Shown one piece after another: positions 1 through 12,499 of a stretch of 64,000 bases of DNA. The notes beneath the pieces were generated by a model. The model ran no database searches. It was not told where the DNA came from and saw nothing but the letters and a program-made list of their open reading frames with translations. The stretch is from Eucommia ulmoides (Eukaryota > Streptophyta > Magnoliopsida > Garryales > Eucommiaceae): positions 7,022,579 to 7,086,578 of the forward strand of contig CM028335.1 of NCBI GenBank assembly GCA_016647705.1, read 5' to 3'. A program made the translations under genes and the position numbers. Position 1 is the stretch's first letter. Each line of letters opens with the position of its first letter.

Positions 1-2529
1 GAATCTCTCGGCAATTGACAAAACTCTACAATAAAGGAACACTTCCGCATCAATTTATGAACTACAATGCCCTTGACAAATGCATAGGTATGACACATAA
101 ACATAAACACGCGAGCGTGAAATTGAAGTAAATCTATTCTATAAATTATCTAGAAAAAAATAAGAACATTTATGTTCTATTCTCATAAATGTGTTCTTAA
201 AAAACAGAGTATAAATTCGATTTTTTTTGTTCCATCTTCAAGATATATAGAATTAGAACAACTTTGTTTGCTAAGAAACAGACATTAGAGAACGTAAATA
301 GCTTTAGAGAACAAAAACAAAAATTGTTTCAGTTTTAGAGAACAATGATTGATGAAGTACAAAAAAATAAAAAAATTCAAGAGGTTGTGAAAAAATTTGG
401 CATACCGGTATAGTTTTAGCATTTTTCGTATTCGGGCAAAGGACCAAAACCAGACATATCGTCCCAATCGACCTTTGGCAACACCGGTGTACGTGCTTAA
501 CCAAATTGCACAACAACCAAAAGAACATAACAGAACAGAACAAAATAATTTTTATTGATCTCGAAGTATCATGAACATCACAATTAACCAAAAGGTAAAA
601 ATATAAAGCATGCGCACAGTGAAATGAGTGATTTCCATCATTTCTTGCATCATTTCTTATTGCCTCTGACGGATCTGTTTGTTCTAAAACATCATGTTAG
701 AAAGGGAAATGCTAAAGTTGCACTTGTTGTGGTTGGATATGACGACAAAGTCAAGATAGGCTATATGATTTGGCGTTTATAGGATTCTTAGCAATGTATT
801 GCAATTAAAAAAAAAATGTTCCAAGGACTTCTAAAATGCCTCTATCTGTTTGGCGTTAATTTAGTTCCAAGTTTTTCACAAACAGAAACAAAACCAAAAA
901 AAAAAAAAACGGTAGTCACAGAAATGCAGAGCATAATAGAGACAAAATTCTAGGAACAATCTATATCCCTGAATGAAGGGCGATCAAATTCATAGATTGA
1001 AAATCCTAACTTTTTTACAATTCATCAACATTATTGAAATTGAAAACTTAAACCTTAACTAAATCAAAATTGAATCCTAAAATCTAAACCTCAAATTCCA
1101 GAACCGAATCACACATCACGTATAAACCAAGCAAGTTCTGGATCACCAAAAAAATCTATCATTCTAATGAATAGTAAGCTAATCAAATACGAAGCCATAT
1201 AGTTCGTAACACAATCGAGATCAAGCGAGAGATTAATAGAAGTTGAAAAAGAGATTCCGCGGAGCTATACCTATGTATCCATATCAGAAAAAATAGCCCC
1301 AAGCTGATTGATCATACTCATCCACAATTGACAAGAAAAAAACAGCATTGCACTTGCCCCCATAGATTTTCAAGACTAAAGGGGAAAATCACAATGAGCA
1401 ACTTGAAATAGAAACAAATTTCTACTCCCGGAAAAACTAAAACAATTTTTGCTTTTGTTTTATATAAGGACGCACTAAAAAAAATTGAAGTAAAAACAGA
1501 AATATGTTCCCATGTTTTTGTTTCAACTCCCCGAAAAACTTGAAATAAAAACAAATTTCTGGGAACAATTTGTTCTGTTACCAAAAAAATTGTCCAAAAA
1601 TCTAGGACTATAACAGAAAAACATGAACAAAATACTAAACAAATAGGACTTTGTGTTTATGTTCCCAGTTCTGCGGAACAACGATCTGATGCGGAAGTTT
1701 TATTAAGAAAAAATAGGAAAATGAGCAAATTTGAGAGTAAAAATGTAAAAATCAGATCTGAAAAAACATCTACCAGTTCGGAAAAAAATCATGGATCTGA
1801 AAAAATTTCTCATTTGAGGCAAAAATAGAGTATGTTAGATTTCGAGGCACAAAAGGGTGAGGTTGAGGAGAGGGATAGAGAGAAAGATGAAGATAGAAGC
1901 ACACCTGAGAGTTGATAATCGCGTAACGATGAAAATGGGACTGCAAGAGGGAAGATAAAGAAAACCCTAGATCGCAGAAAGATGAAGAAAACCCTAGATT
2001 GCAGACCGTCTAATTACCTGTTGCCAACTGAAGAAAAAGTACAATTACTTGTCTCCGGCGGGTGACAATGGCCATCTACTGTGGCCATCAAGATCCAACC
2101 CTCGCCATCCATCAAAAGGGTCTACCGTGGCCATCCAGATCTGGCTTCCTCTTCTACGCCATTCGAGAGACTTCTAGGGACGGTGGTGGTAGCGGCAGCC
2201 TTCAAAGAGCAGACGATGAGACTGTGAGAGAGAGAGAAGCGAGCAACGGGGAGGTGCGATGAATGATGGCGCGACATGGTGTGAGGCTCGACGACGTGTG
2301 AGATGGTGAGGCGCGGCGTGATGGAGAACGACAGCGGGGCTGGGGCTAGGGCTGGGAGCATGGGATGAGAGACAGAGATAGAGAAGCGAGAGGCCGGTGA
2401 TGGGGGGCTGAACAGGGGAAAGTGGTGTAGGAGTTGCGTGAATTCATCTCAGCCTTCCATTTAGATAAGATTTGATATGGACCATTGAAATATTCTAGTC
2501 AGTAAACATCATTGTGATTTATTAATAGA
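1..2529 (-). mobile_element. Helitron C, 5' part (3' end outside window)
   Basis: On the minus strand this starts with TCTATTAATAAATCACAATG directly after the CTAG terminus of Helitron B. That is close to the 5' ends of Helitrons A and B, which begin TCTATATAATAAATCAGC. Behind the 5' end lies a GC-rich, low-complexity block (about 1860-2440), then AT-rich DNA with scattered GAACA/TGTTC motifs (about 160-600 and 1430-1690), the same ordering as in the other two elements. No helicase or convincing gene is visible; short reading frames here have no recognisable domain. The 3' hairpin and CTRR end would lie left of the window, so this may be a non-autonomous element or a truncated 5' end. Confidence 0.5.
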
Positions 2530-2533
2530 CTAG

Positions 2534-2562
2534 CGTATAACCCGTGCCTGAAGGCACGGACA
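2534..2562 (-). other. Helitron B 3' terminal hairpin and CTAG end
   Basis: The minus strand reads CCGTGCCTTCAGGCACGG, a near-perfect palindrome, then GTTATACG and CTAG. The base after CTAG is T. This is the standard Helitron termination signal. The same hairpin and spacer occur at the end of Helitron A. Confidence 0.8.
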
Positions 2563-2649
2563 TAAAACATATATCATTTATTTGAACAATTATATCAATT
2601 TATTTTATTATTCAACTTTAAAATGTTGCATCAACAGAAACAATTACAG

Positions 2650-5600
2650 TCACAATAATACTTCAGGATAAACAATATTTGTCGTGGATAGAGATCCATA
2701 TTCGGGAAGAAGTACACTTAATCGATCAAATGATGTACACCTTGATAAGGCCACATATAGTTGACCGTGACTAAAAACCGGTGTAGTCAAATCAACTCCA
2801 ACAAATTTCACTGATTGTCCTTGTGATTTATTTACGTCATAGCATATGCCAAACGAATTGGAAACTGGGGCCTTGTCATTTGAAAAGGAAATTCAGAAGA
2901 CAATGGCGTCAAGGATATTCTCGGAATGAACGCCAAATTTCCTGCTTTATCCCCTGTCAATATTCGAGCTTCTATTACACGTAAAGAACACCTGACAACC
3001 ATTAATCGCGTGCCATTACAAAGTTCATCACTTGGTGCGATATTTCTCAACAACATAACTGGACATCCAATTTTCAAATCTAATTTGAACGGAGGTAATC
3101 TTGGAGGATCTAAGGAATTCAAGTACTCGTTAGGATAACGATTTGTAATTTGACGATCAGCTCCATCATCTTCAGACATTTTATCTGCGGCCAGATATGT
3201 GATCATTTCTCCGGGAAAAATATTTAAAGCAGCTGAATTAATAGCACTAACATCGTCATTTCTTGCAGAAGAATAGAACGTTCAGTTAGAAATGTAGGGG
3301 TAACAACACTGGGTATGCCTAGATGTGGATAAAGTGAAGATATTAGTTCAACTACATTACGACACTTGTGTATGGTTGACGGCAACTGTACGATTTCATG
3401 CGGATCACTGCCAACCTATTTAAAGAAAAAATAAATGTAAATGAATAATTTAGTATCAAAGCATATATAAGTAATCTATTACAAAATGTTAAAATATATT
3501 TAAATGAAATATTACCTGAAGTAAATATCTCGAAAACTCTGCATTTTCAATGTTCCTATTATTTAGGCGCATGTTTAAATTCAAAGTTAAGACATGTATA
3601 TCATTCCAAAGGTACGAACGTCTCAACGATGCTGCCACAATTTGTTGACGGACACCTTTAGGTATAACAGGTAGAATTTGCCGAAAGTCTCCTCCAAGAA
3701 CAACCGTGATACCCCCGAATGGATTTGGATTACTGCAAATATCTCGTAGCGTGCGATCCACAGACTCAACGCAGTACTTATGTTGCATCGGAACTTCATC
3801 CCAAATGATTAACTTTGTCTCTCTAAACAATTCGGCATGCAACGATTGTTTACTGAAATGACAAATTGAATTATCAAGAATATCTAAAGGGATGCGAAAT
3901 GTGGAATGTGCAGTTCGACCTCCTTCAAGTAGTAGCGATGCAATACCGGACGATGCCACAGTAATGACAATGTGACTGTTACTACGACATTTTGCTGCTA
4001 TGGTATTATATAGAAACGTTTTTCCCGTACCAGCACCACCATTCAAAAAAAACATTTTTCCTAAATTTCCGAACACTGATGAAGTGATTGATTCGTATGC
4101 AGCACGTTGGTCTTCATTGAGACGATCAATATTACACTGCACATTCCTTTGTTGTGCTTCACTTTGCATTTAACGATGTTCCCATATCAATCTATTTCCA
4201 ACTACCATATTCCAATTCTGGACAGGTTGTGGAATCGAAGGAAAATCTACTAAGCTCTTGCCCGATTCTTGAAGTAATTGATTCAAAAGGTACAAACTGT
4301 AGTCTTTAATCTGTGCCTCGCTTAGGACGGGTATCGAAAATAACGTGCGAACTTTATGTGAGAGATCATCACATATATGCATCCAAAATTGATCCCACAA
4401 TTCACACGGATTTAAAGGGGAGCATTGTGTAAGAATGACGCAAAATAATCTTCTCAGTTGATATCCAGTACTCATAATAGACGTCTCTTGAAGACATTGT
4501 ATCCATTTACTATCATCTTCCAATAGCCCTCTTGCTACACATGCGGCTTTGAACGTCGCATGTTCAACATTGTTTACAATGCGTAGACACCTAAATGATT
4601 GCGGCCCTTTTACTACAGTCAATAGTAGTTGCAGATAAAATCGTTCACCCGAATTGGGAGGCGCAAAATACATTCTGCCGATGGCAAATCCCCTCTGTCG
4701 TGGCTTCCAAAAAAATTTAGTTTTATTCCAAACAAAATGCTGGGGAAACTCTTGATAAGTATACACACGTGCAGAAACATGTGCATCACAATATGAAAAA
4801 AATTCTGTTAGAGTCGACTTCTGTGACTGAGCTCGAGAAATGATAGACTCTATTGTTTCAGTAGGATTGAAGACAACCTGATGCATTCCAGGCAAATGGA
4901 GCGCCAATCGAACAACTGTTGGATTCTCATCGTGCAAAGGAAAACTCAACAATCGCCAGGCTGCCTCAGAGGGTCCAATGTATCTTGCATCAAGATATTG
5001 CTTGATCTCATCCATCATTCCCAAAATCAATGTCGTCGTATCACCTCCTTTATAGATATACTTGTGGATATATTTGACGCACCTAATCCCAGCGCATACT
5101 TCAACATTAATATGACAGTCAAACATCTCGGAAAGGTACGGATTGTATGGGACGACGTCTCTATTATCAACTTGTTGCCCCCTCACGGTATAAACTTTGC
5201 CATTATCACGACGACGGTAAATGGGATATCCATCTGAATCCATCGTTGTATACTCCGCAAAATCTCGTGGATACCTCTTAGTGCATCTGCCGTTCTCCAT
5301 GCATGGGACTTGACAATTTTGAGCACCACATGGTCCGTGAACCATGCATTTTTTTATTGTCTCGAAAAGTTCTGGCTCTTCATTTGGATCTGGAAATTCA
5401 GCACAAACTATTTTGTCTACTTGGTCGCACGTTCGAATTTTATCTTGATTATCAAGAAATATCAATAAGTGCATGTGCGGCAGACCTCTTTTCTGGTACT
5501 CAATTGTAAAAACATGGGCAACTTTTTTTCCAAATACTCGAGTGCTTTCAATCTCTTTCATTAGAGAAATTCTTTTTAACTCGAAAACGCGAGCAATTAA

Positions 5601-8600
5601 GTCTGGACGGTCAGTTGGTTGTTGATGAGGCAATAAAGCTTCAGTGATTTCTGTCCAAGTTGGATTCGCAGTCATGGTAAGAAACACATCAGGGTGATGG
5701 TGGTACCGGGTTATGGCCATTGAATCTTGGAAGATTTCAAACATATGTCTTGGACTACCAATAAAAGATGATGGCAAAATCATTCGTTGACCTATTTGAT
5801 TAGGTTCCATCCCATCTAATGCCACATCAGTAAGACTTTGATAGAGTTCACTACGAAGATTTGGTTGATGTTGCCTAAAGTAATTCAACCTATTTTGCTC
5901 GGTCGCAGCCCAAGCATCTAGCAAGAACTCTTGAAATAATTTTCTTCCCCTTAGAATTGTCGAATACTCTGTCGGCCTTTCAAAAATACGGTAGCTATAA
6001 AATTGCATTTGAGTTAGTCGAGCGTTTGTGTGTCGACCGTGAATCACATCCCACTGTCTAAATTCAGGCTCCCATCCAAGCTCACCAAAAGGGAACAACA
6101 AAACGTAATGCAATGGTAGATAAGCAGGATGACATTCATTGATTTTCATTAGTTCATTTCCCCCCCTTAAATGTATAACAATATCTCTCATCGCGCTAGT
6201 TTCGGTTCCATCCCCCGGTAATATGACGGCCACGTCATCAGTTGTCGGAAAATTATATCGCCGATGATCGGTAGATGCTGTGTAGTGAAGAAAAGCAGGC
6301 AACGTTTGTTGTTCCAAATCCAATTGATTTAAAATCGCAAACGCTTGACGAAATTTATCTACGAATGCATTATGTTGCAACAATGTATCTTGAATAGTTT
6401 GCAAAACATCTGTTCTCAAATGAGGATTTCTACGGCTTCTCACGCCAAAAGCGAAATCAGGATCGTAGATGTACAACTGAGAATAAATGGCATCTTGTCC
6501 CGGTTCTGGGATTAATGCTCCTGTCCGATGACGCAACTCTCCATGTATAGTAAACGTTGTTGGGCCTCTTCCGGAAAGCAGCCTTGTATCCAAGTTGGCA
6601 CCGAGGCTTGTAAAAGCATTGCTTGCATTGTACTCTCTAGCATAACGTCGGAATGATTTTGATCTATCATCATTATCATCATATAACGCTTTAATTTGCG
6701 GAGAAGGTGTGAGAAGTAATGGAAGCCTAACTTTCCCTTGTAAGCAACATGTACCGAAGAGAGGACGTCGTTCGGATGATCTTGTTAATCTCTCATCCAT
6801 CCAGTGTAACGCAGAACAATGAGGGCACATGACATTCATTCTACCAAGCGAGTGTCGATTTTCACTTGTATGAACATCACGGTCGGCAGTTGGATTGTTG
6901 AACTCGTCAATATCTTGATTATCGTAAAACTCATCATTGGTAGTATTTGGCGGCCTACATTTGATAAATAACAAAATTATTATGTAGATTCTAACAACAT
7001 ATTTGTGAACGCCGTATTTAATTAGATGAATAAGATAAAAAAGAAACTCACCATCTATTCCCAGAAGGTAGATTTGTTTCTTCAACTGCTACGGTCGAGC
7101 TTTCATTAAGGTTCGTGGAAACAAAAGCTTCTTGGTTATTGCACGCAAAAGGGCATGCATCGTCAATTATACCAAGAGAATGAGGAATCAAATTTGTAAC
7201 CATCCCATCGTCAACAGATGAATTTCCTGCATGTTCAGTATCTTGATTCTCGGCAAGGTGTTGATTTGTTGAAGCTGACCTATAGTTGGCAAATATTAAA
7301 TTTTACACATCAAACACTTTTAAACATTTAATACTTAATAACATGAATAATGGATTAGTATAATACCTTATACCAGGCAATACAATTGGTTCCTCAACTT
7401 CAGGCGTTGAGCATTCATTCGGAGTTACGGTAACAAATGTTTCAGTAAGATTACGTGGAAAAGGCAAATTTGGTTCAACAATAGAATTCATTTGATTAGC
7501 CATGGACGATGGAGTAGTGCGATCCCTAAGGAGGTCCACAATTCCAGGGGTACATGGACTCGTAATCACTGATGGCCCACATGATTGTACAATCATTCTC
7601 TGTTGACTATTCTGAATATGTTATTGACCGGATCTCTCTCGTTCTCTTCGTGCTCGTTGAGCTAGAACACGTTTCGATATGCCGTTGTTGTTGGGTGCTA
7701 TACATTTAGGAAGTGTAATTGTTTGCTCAACGTCCAACGTTGAACGACTGTTGGGTATTGTGGACACAAACATTTCAGTAAGATTTGGTGGGGACGTCAA
7801 ATTGGCCTCAAAAGTAGAATCCCTTTTGTTTTCCATTACTGGAGAAGGAACTTGATCACTGAGAATTATAGGGGTATATCGACTTGTGCTTGATGATGAC
7901 ACAGAAACTGTTGTAACCATTCTTCGCTTCGGCGTAGGCTCTGATGATTCTCCCAAAAATGGCTGACCTCCTTCCAGGCATTCACGATTATCTTTATTGA
8001 AGCGATCACACCGCTCCCGGTCAACTCTTTCCCGTTCTCTTCGTTCTCGTTGAGCTAGAGCCCGTTTCGATACATCGTTCTTGTTGGATGCTATATATTC
8101 AGAAGGTATAATTGTTTGCTCAACCCCCGTTGAGCGACTGTTAGGTGTTGTGGACACAAACGACTGACCTCCTTCCATAGGGCCATCACAGATCTCCCGA
8201 TCAGCTCTCTCCCGTTCTCTTCGTTCTAGTTGAGCCACAGAACGTCTTGACACATCGTTTGTGCTAGATGTTCTGGCAATGTTACCTGTGCGGGATCTTC
8301 CACCTTCTTGACATTCTAAAATCGGACGACTAAACCTCTCTCGTTCCCTTTGCATTCGTTGGGATATAGCAGATTTTGATATGACGTTATCATTGAATAC
8401 CTAAAGATAATATGAGGTTGAATCTTCAATTTTCTAGATCGAATAAATGAAAAAGAACAGTGGAGGACAGTGTGACAAAGTACGAACTAAAATTGGTACT
8501 AAATGAAACCATAAATAACATGTAATAAGTTACGGTATAAATAAGAATACGGATAATTTAATATCACCACAAAGGCAAGAGTATAAATACAAAATCAGAT

Positions 8601-8905
8601 TAGATAAATAACTATACATTTGAAATCACAGCTAAATATGTTCTTATCATGTTTATTGTCAGGTTAAGATTTTTTCAAAATTTAAGTATAAACCTAACAT
8701 GGACACAAATAGTCATAATTATTTAATACGTTTAATAGATTAAATATGTGATTATTGTTGAATGATAAAACAGTGATAATTAAAACTAAAAAATAATTAA
8801 CCTTACTAATTAGACACATACCACAATGCTACTGATGTTCCCCTTTTCACTTTTCTCTTTCCCTCTACTATTTGAAGTAGAATTTTTATTTGACTTGTCA
8901 TCCAT
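2650..8905 (-). pseudogene. Helitron Rep-PIF1 helicase, broken
   Basis: This encodes the Helitron transposase, a HUH-type replication initiator fused to a PIF1-like 5'-3' DNA helicase. My exon model is 8822-8905, 7367-8400, 7052-7279, 3516-6954 and 2650-3415, all with GT-AG borders and matching phase. The N-terminus has four Arg-rich ISKRxLAQRxRRERER-type repeats. A CPHC...HW zinc-like motif lies near 6820. The Rep HUH signature GLPHMHLLIFL is near 5455-5490, and the two-tyrosine motif YIHKYIYKG is near 5045-5075. The helicase has Walker A GGAGTGKT (about 4017-4041), Walker B LIIWDE (about 3790-3815) and [11 protein letters not shown]. The C-terminal PIF1 block GCPVMLLRN follows at about 3050. 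Breaks are an in-frame TAA at 7621-7623, an in-frame TAA at 4170-4172 between Rep and helicase, and single-base frame changes near 3270 and 2830. It is very probably non-functional as read. Confidence 0.85.
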
Positions 8906-9333
8906 TGCCAAATTTTTTTCCTTGAAAAAATAAAAATAAAAATTCAATGCAAAATAAATGATAAACTAAAATTATATTATGAGCTTAAAAAATAAATTGT
9001 AAGATTTACATATTAATTAACAATTAACAAAAGCAAGAGAACAATAAAGACAGAAACATATATAATATTAAATCCATCACATTAAGACAACTTTTGTTGA
9101 ATATAACAAAGTAAAACAATCAATCACATTACAAAATACAAAATGTATATCATGAATCATGAATACAAAATACATTCAAAATATATTTTCAACAACCGAA
9201 GAGAAAAAACAGACTTGACGAGGTAACCCTACAAAAGGAAAAGAAAGAAAAAAATATATTAGACATAAAATATACCAAATGTATATCAAGAATACAAATT
9301 ACATTAAAAATTATTTATACCTTAAAAAACAGT
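8906..9333. other. AT-rich spacer inside Helitron B
   Basis: This is an AT-rich stretch upstream of the helicase start codon, so it should contain that gene's promoter and leader. No motif stands out and no coding signal is visible. Confidence 0.4.
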
Positions 9334-9858
9334 TTACGGTACAACTTCATTACTTTGGTTGCCAATTTGTAGCTGAACCTCGTATTCCTCCAGTGCCTTT
9401 AAGCCAATCTGGTCGTCCTCGATGCTCTCTAACAAAGTTTCTAATGCTCTTAGGTCTAGGAGTTCTTTCTTTAAGGCTCTATGAACTCTAACTCTAAGCC
9501 AAGATTTCGGTAGAGTACGCACTATTACATACACCAACACTGCCCAATTTGGTTGAAACCCCTTACGTTTTAGGTGGTAGTACAGGCGCTCTTTTCTAAG
9601 TACATGCATTCTAACACTCTCTTTTTTATTCATTTTCTCTCTTTCAAATTCTCTCCATAATGGATGTACATCTTGTTCAGCCTCTTCTAAAAATTGTACA
9701 AATTCAAAGGCAGTAAGAGGCCGATGATTTTCAAATATATTCTTTGTCGCCACATCCCAATTTGATGGTAAGCCATCAACAATTTGGTTCATTATGTCTC
9801 TCTCACTAATTTTGTACCTATAATTCTGCAAAATTCTAGCACTTGCTATTTTATTCAT
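9334..9858 (-). CDS. Unidentified gag-like reading frame in Helitron B
   Basis: This is an open frame of 174 codons lying between the Helitron 5' half and the helicase gene, on the same strand. I cannot assign it with certainty. The pattern ISERDIMNQIVDGLPSNWD, followed later by VRTLPKSWLRVRV and LEEYEVQ, resembles the helical gag (UBN2-like) region of plant retrotransposons, where a conserved LP-x-x-W/Y sits between helices. Charged residues dominate and there is no membrane segment. The upstream sequence on the same strand could extend the frame only through stops. Likely alternatives are a captured gag fragment or a chance open frame. Nothing shows that it is expressed. Confidence 0.35.
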   Translation of the reverse strand: MNKIASARILQNYRYKISERDIMNQIVDGLPSNWDVATKNIFENHRPLTAFEFVQFLEEAEQDVHPLWREFEREKMNKKESVRMHVLRKERLYYHLKRKGFQPNWAVLVYVIVRTLPKSWLRVRVHRALKKELLDLRALETLLESIEDDQIGLKALEEYEVQLQIGNQSNEVVP

Positions 9859-10129
9859 CCCATATTCTCTAACGGGACAACTTTGTAAATAAAATTTCTC
9901 ATAAAAGAATTATTTTTCCGTACGCAATTTTAATCTAGTACTCGTTCTCAATACGATAGCGGGTCGTACCATATTGCTTGAGATTGAAGGACATAAATAA
10001 CACATAAGGCAAACACTAAACTAAAACACTTAATAAATGCTAAACTAAAAATAGAACAAATTTTAGGAACCCAAAAATAATATATATAGATGTTGTATAA
10101 TATGTATGTATGTTGCTGTGTTTTTAAAA

Positions 10130-11137
10130 TATAAGATGTTTTTGTTTGTTGGGGGACCAAATTAGAAATAAAAAAAGATGTAGAATTTGATTCTTTTGGT
10201 GAATTTAAGATAATAAAATAATTGGGGGGGGGGCAATATGGATAAATACGGTTAAATTTTTTGTGATCCTTATATTTTGGGTGTAGTTTCAAATGGGTAG
10301 CTAAAGTTTAAATATTTTAATTGAACCCTTAATCAAATAGCAAGGTCATCGGCTACAGTTTTTATAATACCCCAGAGTGACCGAGACACCTCTTATCAAT
10401 GAAAAGAAACAGAAACAGGAACAAAAACAGAAACAGCAGGAACAGAAACAGAAACAGGAAACAGAAACAGAAACAATTCATAAACAGAAACAGAAACAGA
10501 AACAAAAACTGAAACCAAATGCTACCTTGCGAGGAGCATTGAGATCAAATTGTTTGTATTTAGGTGACGCATTTGGTTAGTGTTAACTGTTTTTGCTCCC
10601 AGAAAACTTTGTTTCTGTTCTGATGGTTAGTGTTAAGATGTTTTTGTTAGTTAGGGGACCAAATTAGAAATAAAAAAAGATGTAGAATTTGATTCTTTTG
10701 GTGAATTTAAGATAATAAAATAATTTGGGGGGGGGGGCAATATGGATAAATACGGTTAAATTTTTTGTGATCCTTATATTTTGGGTGTAGTTTCAAATGG
10801 GTAGCTAAAGTTTAAATATTTTAATTGAACCCTTAATCAAATGGCAAGGTCATCGGCTACAGTTTTTATAATACCCCAGAGTGACCGAGACACCTATTAT
10901 CAATGAAATGAAACAAAAACAGGAACAAAAACAGAAACAGCAGGAACAGAAACAGAAACAGAAACAGGAAACAGAAACAGAAACAATTCATAAACAGAAA
11001 CAGAAACAGAAACCGAAACCAAATGCTACCTTGCGAGGAGCGTTGAGATCAAATTGTTTGTATTTAGGTGATGCATTTAGTTAGTGTTAACTGTTTCTGC
11101 TCCCAAAAAACTTTGTTTCTGTTCTGTTTCTATACTG
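10130..11137. repeat. 504-bp tandem duplication with GAAACA hexamers
   Basis: Two neighbouring copies with an offset of 504 bases share the segment from AAGATGTTTTTGTT through a run of G, the phrase ATACGGTTAAATTTTTTGTG, a hexamer array built of CAGAAACAG/GAACAGAAAC, and TGTTTGTATTTAGGTGA. The hexamer array gives a Lys/Gln/Thr-rich open frame in each copy, which I treat as a by-product of the repeat. The copies differ by scattered substitutions and a few repeat units, so the duplication is not the newest event here. Confidence 0.85.
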
Positions 11138-11450
11138 TTCTGTTTCTGTTTCTATTTTTTATTTTTTATTTTCCAATTTTCAGTTCTGAACAGAAACACT
11201 AAATCAGAACAGAAATCAGAACAGAAACACTAAATCAGAAACAGTTAACACTAAATCAGAACAGAAACACTAAATCCAAGCCCTAATCCCTGTTAACACA
11301 GAAACCGAAACAGAAACCAGAAACCGAAACAGAAACCACATTTATCCATTGAGAATTTCACCATTGAGAACAGAAACACTAAATCAGAACAGAAACAGTT
11401 AACACAAAATCAGAACAGAAACAGTTAACACAAAATCAGAAACAGTTTCC
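11138..11450. repeat. Degenerate GAACAGAAAC repeat tract
   Basis: Short motifs such as CAGAACAGAAACACTAAAT and CAGTTAACAC recur many times in imperfect order after the 504-bp duplication. This looks like expansion of the same hexamer-rich sequence. No gene is visible. Confidence 0.7.
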
Positions 11451-11740
11451 ACCGACCCTCAGGTGAACAAATCTATACTGCTCAACCACTCCAACGTTTT
11501 CGTGCCCTGGTATCCCAAATCAGTCACGGAATTGCTCGGAAAATCCTCCATTTTCCAAATGAACGGAGCTTTGCAGAAGAGGGTTCATGGCCTCAACTCA
11601 TAGAATTCATAACTAAATATATTGAGAACTCCGTCAAACTCTCCTTGCAAGATGAAGTGCTATACATATGCATATATGTGTATATATTGGTTGCAGATAA
11701 CATTTCAAGTTCTGGGGAAGACATGAATTTTCTCAAGAGA

Positions 11741-11950
11741 GAAACCGAAACCAAAACCAATTTTTCAAAACTAATATACTGATAACGATTGAGAAGAGCA
11801 CTCGGTGAAACAGAAACCGAAACCAAAACCAATTTTTCAAAACTAATATACTGATAACGATTGAGAAAAGCACTCGGTGAAACAGAAACCGAAACCAAAA
11901 CCAATTTTTTAAAACTAATCTATACTGATAACATGAAGAAGAGCACTCGG
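11741..11950. repeat. Three 72-bp tandem repeats
   Basis: Copies start at 11741, 11813 and 11885. Each begins GAAACCGAAACCAAAACC and continues through AACTAATATACTGATAACG to AGCACTCGG. The first two are almost identical; the third carries small changes and ends in different sequence. Repeat units touch without spacers, so this is not a CRISPR-type array. Confidence 0.9.
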
Positions 11951-12300
11951 ATTAGGGTTACCTTCACCCGTCCAAGCTTGACTGAAATAGAAACCGAAAT
12001 CACCGTCCAAGCTTGACTGAAACAGAAATCGAAACCAAAACCAAATGCTACCTTGCGAGGGTTTTATAGATGCGAGGAGCGATTCCATTAGGGCACGGCA
12101 AACAGAAATCTGATTAGGGCACGGAGAAGCGGAGAAGCGGCGGACGACAGCTACAGGTCTATCAGAGTAGGGAGGCGACGGCGACGGCGACGGGCTTGAC
12201 GGTAAGGGTCTCTGCTCCTGCGGCTCTATAGGGTCTCTGCTCCTGCGGCTCTCCAAATTGACGGTAAGGGTCTTAGGCTTTTTTTTTTTTTTTTTTTTTG
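11951..12300. other. GC-rich low-complexity block in Helitron B
   Basis: GGCGACGG-type triplets and small duplications (for example GGTAAGGGTCT and CTCCTGCGGCTCT) give a GC-rich island between AT-rich flanks, ending in a T run. Comparable blocks occur at the matching position of Helitrons A and C. It may be a decayed captured exon or just family sequence; I recognise no protein. Confidence 0.45.
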
Positions 12301-12439
12301 ATAAACTGATGGTAAGGCTCTTAGGCTGTATTATTATATAGGGTATTGATGGTAAGGCTCTTAGCCTGTATTATTATATAGGGTGTTATATAGGGTGGCG
12401 AATAGATTATATATAGATCATTATATATATAGATTGTGT

Positions 12440-12448
12440 ATTATTATA

Positions 12449-12496
<48 letters not shown>
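12440..12496. repeat. AT dinucleotide microsatellite
   Basis: A long run of alternating T and A lies just inside the 5' end of Helitron B. Confidence 0.95.

Positions 12497-12499
<3 letters not shown>

Noticed and set aside
2122-2361. Frame in the GC-rich block of Helitron C
   Set aside because: Biased composition, no recognisable protein, similar blocks in the other Helitrons.
4881-5509. Plus-strand frames over the Helitron Rep region
   Set aside because: Shadows of the minus-strand Rep coding sequence with HUH motif.
10377-11084. Lys/Gln/Thr-rich open frames
   Set aside because: They are direct translations of the hexamer repeat and vary with unit number; no gene features.
11741-11950. 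Possible CRISPR-like array
   Set aside because: Units are contiguous with no unique spacers, and the genome is a plant nuclear one.
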